A stretch of DNA of 64,000 nucleotides from assembly GCF_003477605.1 (NCBI RefSeq), contig NZ_QUDR01000002.1, positions 62,001 to 126,000 on the forward strand. Reading direction: 5' to 3'. Below are positions 59,275 to 64,000 of the stretch, in pieces. Source of the DNA: Clostridium sp. AF37-5. GTDB lineage: Bacteria; Bacillota; Clostridia; Lachnospirales; Lachnospiraceae. The notes beneath the pieces were generated by a model. It was given only the letters and a program-made list of their open reading frames with translations. It did not search any database and was not told where the DNA came from. The number at the start of each line of letters is the position of its first letter. Positions within the stretch are counted from its first letter, which is position 1. The position numbers and the translations under genes were made by a program.

Positions 59275-60054
59275 ATGAAAAAAATATTGTTTCATATGAG
59301 TGTGATTTTTTTGTTGTTTGTTATGGTTGTTATGAATACAGCAGAAACTGCCTTTGCAAGAAGTGTGTATAAACACAAGATTTTTTCTAAAAGTGTTGTT
59401 TCAAAGCGCATTGATACAATCAAGCAGTTTTATTACAAGAAATCAAAACAATTAAAAACAAAAAATCAAACGGTTACTTTGAACTTTGAAAAGGGGAAAA
59501 TGACTTATTATTTTCATGGAAATGACCTAATGTTTTCCTATGGTAAAATTAAAGGAAAAGAGTATAGGGCGTACTACTTGAAAAAACAGCTGATTCAACT
59601 CCTTGTAGACAAATCAGAAAAAAGAAAGACATATATTCAGTATTATAAAAAATCTGCAAATAAAATGATGGAAGAATATAATACAGCATCACTATATTTT
59701 ACAGTTGAAAACTATGCCAGAAAAATGTTGGAAAGTATACAGCCGTCAACAACAAAGAAATCATTTGATGACTATGCCATTGTTACAAAAATAAAAGGAA
59801 ATACGGTTTGGTATCACAAGGTGGATAATTGGGGCAGTGATGGATCTATTTATAGTATTGAGCCAAAGACTTTTAAAGCAGTGTTACAAGACAAATGCAC
59901 GATAAAGGATGCTTCAGAAAGTCCTGAGAAGGCATATAAGAGAAGCAAGAAATGGATGAAGAAAAGGGTAGACAAATCTATTGTAGGGCAGTTTGCTGAT
60001 TTAACAGTAAATAAGGGGAAGATTAAGGAAATAATGATTCCGTATATGCCTTGA
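59275..60054 (+). CDS. Unknown secreted basic protein in the pilus operon, 259 aa
   Basis: ATG 59275 follows GGGAGGAATT. A signal peptide (MKKILFHMSVIFLLFVMVVMNTAETAFA) precedes a Lys/Tyr-rich mature part of about 230 residues with no transmembrane helix. Segments such as FYYKKSKQLKTKNQTVTLNFEKGKMTYYFHGNDLMFSYGKIKGKEYRAYYLKKQLIQLL suggest a beta-rich fold of the LolA/YdhK-like kind, but no family is recognised. It lies between pilC and the pilin gene, before a promoter. It is more A/T-rich than its neighbours and may be a later insertion. Confidence 0.7.
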   Translation: MKKILFHMSVIFLLFVMVVMNTAETAFARSVYKHKIFSKSVVSKRIDTIKQFYYKKSKQLKTKNQTVTLNFEKGKMTYYFHGNDLMFSYGKIKGKEYRAYYLKKQLIQLLVDKSEKRKTYIQYYKKSANKMMEEYNTASLYFTVENYARKMLESIQPSTTKKSFDDYAIVTKIKGNTVWYHKVDNWGSDGSIYSIEPKTFKAVLQDKCTIKDASESPEKAYKRSKKWMKKRVDKSIVGQFADLTVNKGKIKEIMIPYMP

Positions 60055-60123
60055 ATTGTTACAAGGGAGAGAAAAATATGTAAATGTTCAACGGTGAGAA
60101 TGACAACAACGTCAAAGTATCAC

Positions 60124-60152
60124 TTGAAACCCTAAAGAAATTCGTGTATAAT
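60124..60152 (+). promoter_or_regulatory. Strong sigma-A promoter of pilin gene, with 75-nt structured leader
   Basis: TTGAAA (60124-60129), exactly 17 bp, TATAAT (60147-60152). The predicted 5' UTR (about 60159-60233) contains a GACTT-ATA-AAGTC hairpin and a GGC-TAA-GCC hairpin inside a CCCG...CGTGGG enclosing stem, then GGAGAG. The pilin thus has its own strong promoter within the pil operon. Confidence 0.75.
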
Positions 60153-60233
60153 AACAATATAAGACTTATAAAGTCACCCGTACGGCTAAGCCTATACTGG
60201 TCGTGGGAAAATTAAAAAAAGGAGAGTGTAACT

Positions 60234-60707
60234 ATGAGAAGAAAAATTCAGAAGTATTTAAGTGGTGAGAGAGAGGGTTTCTCTCTGATTGAGTTAATCA
60301 TCGTTATTGCTATTATGGCAATCTTGATTGGCGTTGTGGCATTGGTAGTGCTTCCTTACTTGGAAAGCGCAAGAGAATCATCTGATCGTGCATCGTTATC
60401 AGCAGTAAGTACAGCATTTAATTCGGCAGTTACAAAAGGAAATGCAGCTAAAGAATATAAAACACCGACGGCGATTTCATCAGATGCTACTTTAAAAGCA
60501 GCGGTTGAGAAGTATATGAAGAGTAACAAGGATTCTGCAAGCAGTATTGCGGATGCCGAGGCTTTCCAGTCAACAGCATGCTCTGGCTGCAAGTTTTACG
60601 CAGTTAATACAAAAGATGCATCAGGAAAATCTACGACATATGTTATGATTTCTAAAGATGGACAGAAACCTGCTGTAGATAGTGATGGTCAGCCATTTAA
60701 AGAGTAA
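60234..60707 (+). CDS. Type IV pilin (major pilin candidate), 157 aa
   Basis: ATG 60234 follows AAAGGAGAG. The prepilin leader MRRKIQKYLSGEREG is cut before Phe16 (G15/F16), with Glu at mature position 5 in FSLIELIIVIAIMAILIGVVALVVLPYL. A soluble domain follows, with a Cys pair near residue 115 (STACSGCKFYAV) that may form a disulfide. Strong own promoter and leader fit a highly expressed major pilin. Confidence 0.94.
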   Translation: MRRKIQKYLSGEREGFSLIELIIVIAIMAILIGVVALVVLPYLESARESSDRASLSAVSTAFNSAVTKGNAAKEYKTPTAISSDATLKAAVEKYMKSNKDSASSIADAEAFQSTACSGCKFYAVNTKDASGKSTTYVMISKDGQKPAVDSDGQPFKE

Positions 60708-60743
60708 AAATAATTAATTAAAATTTACAAGGGAGAGCCCGCT

Positions 60744-61517
60744 ATGGCATTGGAACACTTTATCCTCTACATAATTGTATTCTTGTATGGCATCATAATA
60801 GGAAGTTTTCTTAATGTATGCATATACCGGATGCCAAAGGGGGAAAGTGTTGTCACAGTGGGCTCCCATTGTATGAATTGCAAGCACCCTTTGAAGTGGT
60901 ATGATTTGTTTCCTGTGTTTAGTTATTTGGTGCTTCGTGGCAAATGCCGGTACTGCGGGGCAAAGATTTCGATTCAGTATCCGCTTGTCGAACTGGCAAA
61001 CGGGATTTTATACGTTTTAGTGGTTGCTATCTGCGGATTGAATCCGGACAGTATCCTTTGGTGTGTCCTTACTTCTATCATGATAGTCATTGCGGTGACG
61101 GATTTAAAGACGATGAAGTTTCCGACTGTTTGTGAGATTTTGATGATTGTCGTTGGGGTAGTTCATTTATTCTTTCATGCGTCACAGTGGCTGTATTACA
61201 TCGCAGGCGCTTTGTTTATGGGAGTATTTTTACTTGTGTGCGCACTTCTGTTTAAAAAGGTTACGGGAAAAGCAGGACTTGGTTTGGGCGACATTGAATT
61301 CATGGCGTGTATTGGGTTGTGTATCGGATTTGGACATTCTTTACTGGCACTGATTGTCGGCTGCCTGCTTGGTGCAGTGATTCAGGGGGGGATTCAGTTA
61401 TACCATAAAAAATCAGGAAGATTTCCAACAACTCCTTATCTGGCGATGGGAGTTTATCTTGTTTTGTTATGGGGCGATACCGTGTTAAATTGGTACGTCC
61501 GTACTTTTGTATATTAA
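60744..61517 (+). CDS. pilD: Prepilin peptidase PilD (A24), 257 aa
   Basis: ATG 60744 follows AGGGAGAGCC. The N-terminal helix has GIIIGSFLNVCIYRMPKGESVVTVGSHC. Two CxxC pairs (CMNCKHPL, CRYCGAKI) lie in the cytoplasmic loop. Catalytic Asp residues are in VTDLKTMKFP and GLGLGDIEFM. About seven membrane helices are visible. It cleaves and N-methylates prepilins such as the product of 60234. Confidence 0.94.
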   Translation: MALEHFILYIIVFLYGIIIGSFLNVCIYRMPKGESVVTVGSHCMNCKHPLKWYDLFPVFSYLVLRGKCRYCGAKISIQYPLVELANGILYVLVVAICGLNPDSILWCVLTSIMIVIAVTDLKTMKFPTVCEILMIVVGVVHLFFHASQWLYYIAGALFMGVFLLVCALLFKKVTGKAGLGLGDIEFMACIGLCIGFGHSLLALIVGCLLGAVIQGGIQLYHKKSGRFPTTPYLAMGVYLVLLWGDTVLNWYVRTFVY

Positions 61518-61522
61518 CATTT

Positions 61523-61565
61523 GCCATTTTTAGAGTGCTTTATCATAAAGCATTGTAAAAATGGC
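61523..61565. repeat. 43-nt near-perfect inverted repeat between pilD and pilM
   Basis: GCCATTTTTA (61523-61532) pairs with TAAAAATGGC (61556-61565), and TGCTTTAT (61536-61543) with ATAAAGCA (61545-61552). Only a 3-by-3-nt internal loop (GAG/TTG) and a single C in the tip break the symmetry. No T run follows, so it is not a standard terminator. Confidence 0.75.
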
Positions 61566-61591
61566 GAAAGGGATTATAGGAGGATGAATGA

Positions 61592-63247
61592 ATGGCGAAA
61601 AAAGTAATTGTTGTACGAATTGGTACAAATGAAGTTCAGATTGTGCATATGGAATATACGGCAAATTATCCGACCGTATATGGCTGTGTACGTTTTCCTA
61701 CGCCGGAAAATGCAGTAAAAGACGGTATGATTATAGAGGTTACTGAACTGGCAACCTGCATCCGGAAAGCATGTGCAGATAAAGGGATTCGCACGAAGGA
61801 TGTTATTTTTACCGTAGCGAGCGGAAAGATTGCAAGCCGTGAAACCAGTGTTCCAATTGCTAAAAAGAAAATGAAAATCCAGCCGTTAGTTATGGCAAAA
61901 GTGTCGGATTTGTTCCCGATTGACGTGGAAAAATATATTTTTTCTTATGTGGAACAGGGGGAACCGAAGAAAACAGAAGAGGGCGGACTTATTCAGGATG
62001 TCATGGTGTTTGCAGCACCGTCTGATTTGATTGATTCCTATTACACACTTGCTAATGCGGCAGGACTTCATATTGAATCAATTGATGCTGATGGAAACGC
62101 TGTTTTCCAGGTGATGCGCCGTCAGGTTAAAAGCAAAGAGGGCGTTACAATGTCGATTCAGATTAACCAGTCGGCAACGCTTGTTAATATTATCAGTGAT
62201 AATAAACTTTTGCTACAGCGAGTAGTTCCGTATGGAATTAACGTATTTACAGAGGTTCTCTTGCAAGAACCGGTATTTCAGGTGCAGACGGAAGAAGAAG
62301 CCTATACACTTCTGAAACGGAATCGTGTGATTTTACACAACTTAAATTCAGAAAATCCGGAGAATAATCCGTCATTGGATAAAAGAATTGAAGTGACAGA
62401 TAATGCGTCTTATCTGATTGGCAATATTGGACGAGTGATTGAATATTATAATTCCAAATACAAAGACCGGCCGATACAGGAAATTATTTGCATGGGAAAA
62501 GGCTGTGCAGTAGCAGGAATTCATGAACTGTTGTCAAATGAACTGGGAATCCAGACACATACGCCGGAAGAACTTGCAGGCGTTCGCTTTAACCGTAAAG
62601 TAAATATTAACGCTTACATTTTACAGTATATTAACTGTTTTGGAGCTGTTTTTGATTCGGTTCATTTTGTATCCAACGCCGTGCGTCAAAAAGAAGAAAA
62701 GAAAGGTTCCATGACAGGCGCAGTTCTGATTTTTGCAGGCTGCCTTTTGATTAGTATTTTAGTGGGTGGCTTTTCTGTGATGCGATTGTTGCAGGAAAAA
62801 GAAACCAACCGTATGTGGACGAACCGCGTACAGGCGATGGAACCGGTAGAGTCTGAATTCGCTACCTTGCTGGAAGAGGTAGTGAATCGGAAAATGCTCG
62901 ATGTGTTTGATTTATATTGTGATAATAAAAACAATCATTTTCATGCCTTGTTAAAGAGTATGGAAGCACAGTGCCCGAAATCCTTTAAGATTCAGAGCAT
63001 TACCAGTGATGAAGAAAAAGTTACGATTAATGCAATCAGTACCGATAAACTTTTATCGCTGTCTGCCCTGCAGATTCAGCTTGAAAAAATTGATGGAATT
63101 TCCAGTGTGAAAATTGACTCGATTACCGAGACCAACGAAGCACTGACAAAGAAGAAACAATATTCATATACGATAACCTTTGCCTACAATAAAGTGGTGG
63201 ATGCGAATAAAAAAGCATCTGAGATAGAGGGCAGTCAGACAGAGTAA
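61592..63247 (+). CDS. PilM-PilN-like fusion protein of type IV pilus, 551 aa
   Basis: ATG 61592 follows TAGGAGGATGA. Residues 1-345 are PilM-like (actin-like ATPase: VIVVRIGTNEVQIVHMEYTAN; IESIDADGNAVFQVMRRQ; EIICMGKGCAVAGIHELLSNELGIQ). A transmembrane helix (MTGAVLIFAGCLLISILVGGFSVM) near residue 375 and a C-terminal PilN-like periplasmic-type domain (LLKSMEAQCPKSFKIQSITSDEEKVTINAISTD) follow. In most bacteria PilM and PilN are separate; here the fusion would link the cytosolic ring to the membrane. Confidence 0.85.
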   Translation: MAKKVIVVRIGTNEVQIVHMEYTANYPTVYGCVRFPTPENAVKDGMIIEVTELATCIRKACADKGIRTKDVIFTVASGKIASRETSVPIAKKKMKIQPLVMAKVSDLFPIDVEKYIFSYVEQGEPKKTEEGGLIQDVMVFAAPSDLIDSYYTLANAAGLHIESIDADGNAVFQVMRRQVKSKEGVTMSIQINQSATLVNIISDNKLLLQRVVPYGINVFTEVLLQEPVFQVQTEEEAYTLLKRNRVILHNLNSENPENNPSLDKRIEVTDNASYLIGNIGRVIEYYNSKYKDRPIQEIICMGKGCAVAGIHELLSNELGIQTHTPEELAGVRFNRKVNINAYILQYINCFGAVFDSVHFVSNAVRQKEEKKGSMTGAVLIFAGCLLISILVGGFSVMRLLQEKETNRMWTNRVQAMEPVESEFATLLEEVVNRKMLDVFDLYCDNKNNHFHALLKSMEAQCPKSFKIQSITSDEEKVTINAISTDKLLSLSALQIQLEKIDGISSVKIDSITETNEALTKKKQYSYTITFAYNKVVDANKKASEIEGSQTE

Positions 63248-63265
63248 AAAGAGAGCGGGGATGAA

Positions 63266-64000
63266 ATGATGAAGAATGGATTGACAACCGTACAAAAACG
63301 ATTGATATTGATTCTTGGCGGATTATTGATTCTGCTTGGAACCGTGATATTTGTATTTCAAAGAAATATGAAGCAGGCAAATCGTTTGAAAACGGATTCC
63401 AGTCAGAAAATGAATGAAGTGAATTATTTAAGTGATTTACAGATTCGCGTAAATGAGATGAATGCTTCTCAGGCAAAGACGCAGAAGGAAATTCAGAAAA
63501 AATCGCAGACGTATCCGTGCAAGATGACACAGCAGAAAGCGATTAGTAATATTTACAAAATGTCAGTGGCAAGTGGTGTTCGTCTGCGTGCAATACGTCC
63601 ACAGGCAGATAAGACCTTTTTTAAGGATGGGAAGTTTATTGTGACAACAGGAACCGGTGATGATGCGGAGCAGTCCACAGAATCCGAAGAAACGACGTTG
63701 AGTGATGTGGAAAAGAATCCGGAGAAAAAAGTTTCTGTTATGAAGATGGTTGGAAAGGCTTCTCCTTATGAAATTGAGTTGACCGGTACGAAAAAACAGA
63801 TTTTAAAGGCAATTGACTGGGTGGCAAAAAATGTAGAACCAATGTCGGTTGTATCAATTAACCTTACGTTTGATAACAGTACCGGAAAATTAAGTGGAAC
63901 GATTTTAGTTCACTTTTTCAGCTTGAATGGAAACGGAAAGGCATATGTTGAGCCGGATATTTCAGGCATCATTCTTGGAAATGAAGATGTTTTCGGTACG
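63266..64000 (+). CDS. PilO-like pilus assembly protein (truncated at right edge)
   Basis: ATG 63266 (preferred over 63261, which hits a stop at once) follows GAGCGGGGATG. A single transmembrane helix near residues 13-32 (LILILGGLLILLGTVIFVF) is followed by a coiled-coil stretch (residues 35-75) and a beta-rich part. The frame stays open to the last base; about 245 residues are visible. Position after the PilM/N fusion and the layout of one helix, coiled coil and beta domain match PilO, which pairs with PilN. The C-terminus is outside the window. Confidence 0.82.
   Translation, partial: MMKNGLTTVQKRLILILGGLLILLGTVIFVFQRNMKQANRLKTDSSQKMNEVNYLSDLQIRVNEMNASQAKTQKEIQKKSQTYPCKMTQQKAISNIYKMSVASGVRLRAIRPQADKTFFKDGKFIVTTGTGDDAEQSTESEETTLSDVEKNPEKKVSVMKMVGKASPYEIELTGTKKQILKAIDWVAKNVEPMSVVSINLTFDNSTGKLSGTILVHFFSLNGNGKAYVEPDISGIILGNEDVFGT

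Noticed and set aside
60055..60233. Cyclic-di-GMP riboswitch before the pilin
   Set aside because: The conserved GEMM-I core (GCAAA and GACGCAAAGCC type) and the GEMM-II pattern are not found. I report only a structured leader.

Overview
The window looks like the chromosome of a low-to-mid GC Gram-positive Clostridia member, most likely Lachnospiraceae. The evidence is Firmicutes-type gene order (rimP-nusA-ylxR-L7Ae-infB-rbfA-nrnA-truB-ribF; ylxM-ffh-rpsP-khpA-rimM-trmD), strong AGGAGG ribosome binding sites, a secreted GH10 xylanase, a type III glutamine synthetase, a sodium-pump decarboxylase cluster and a Gram-positive type IV pilus operon. The taxonomic call is inference; no 16S gene is present.

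Region 1 (1 to about 24.27 kb) is the right-hand part of a large, A/T-rich integrated element. It runs off the left edge and ends at a tyrosine integrase (22937-24148), three helically phased repeats and a tRNA-3'-end-like attachment site (24239-24266). Every real gene is on the + strand. It carries its own DNA-metabolism set: a C-family DNA polymerase (DnaE), topoisomerase III, a RecJ-type nuclease and two or three OB-fold ssDNA-binding-like proteins. It also has a ParM-like actin cassette, a signal peptidase I, a pseudokinase-like membrane protein, a sigma-70-family factor, an initiator-type tRNA and many unknown proteins. No capsid, tail or recognisable conjugation gene lies in this part, so phage-plasmid and ICE both remain possible.

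The outstanding feature of region 1 is a repeated promoter-like signal. The 14-mer AAACAGACATATTA, or a copy with one or two changes in its first three bases, occurs 15 times, always on the + strand and just upstream of a gene, tRNA or operon. In six copies a second block, ATAATATGGTTTT or close to it, starts exactly 25 bp upstream. The two operons most likely to be central (the sigma factor and the ParM cassette) each have two copies. I propose that this is an element-wide regulon read by the element's own sigma factor (13815-14690), with positive autoregulation. One ssDNA-binding gene lacks the signal and instead has a perfect LexA-type palindrome.

Region 2 (24.4-26.2 kb) holds the xylanase. 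Region 3 (26.3-34.3 kb) is the transcription/translation operon from rimP to ribF. Region 4 (34.2-41.2 kb) is mixed: a MocR regulator, an Abi_2/HEPN abortive-infection gene with a structured RNA leader, a HAD phosphatase, glnN with an attenuator-like leader, and a D,D-carboxypeptidase. Region 5 (41.3-46.1 kb) is a biotin-dependent sodium-translocating carboxyltransferase/decarboxylase operon with two different carboxyltransferase subunits. Region 6 (46.1-49.4 kb) has a methyltransferase gene broken by one in-frame TGA, and a degenerate-receiver/HD-GYP/GGDEF protein. Region 7 (49.4-55.1 kb) is the SRP and ribosome-maturation operon, then hisB and a HisF-like/HisI/HisE fusion. Region 8 (55.1 kb to the right edge) is a type IV pilus operon: pilB, pilT, pilC, an unknown secreted protein, a pilin, a prepilin peptidase, a PilM-PilN-like fusion and a truncated PilO-like gene.
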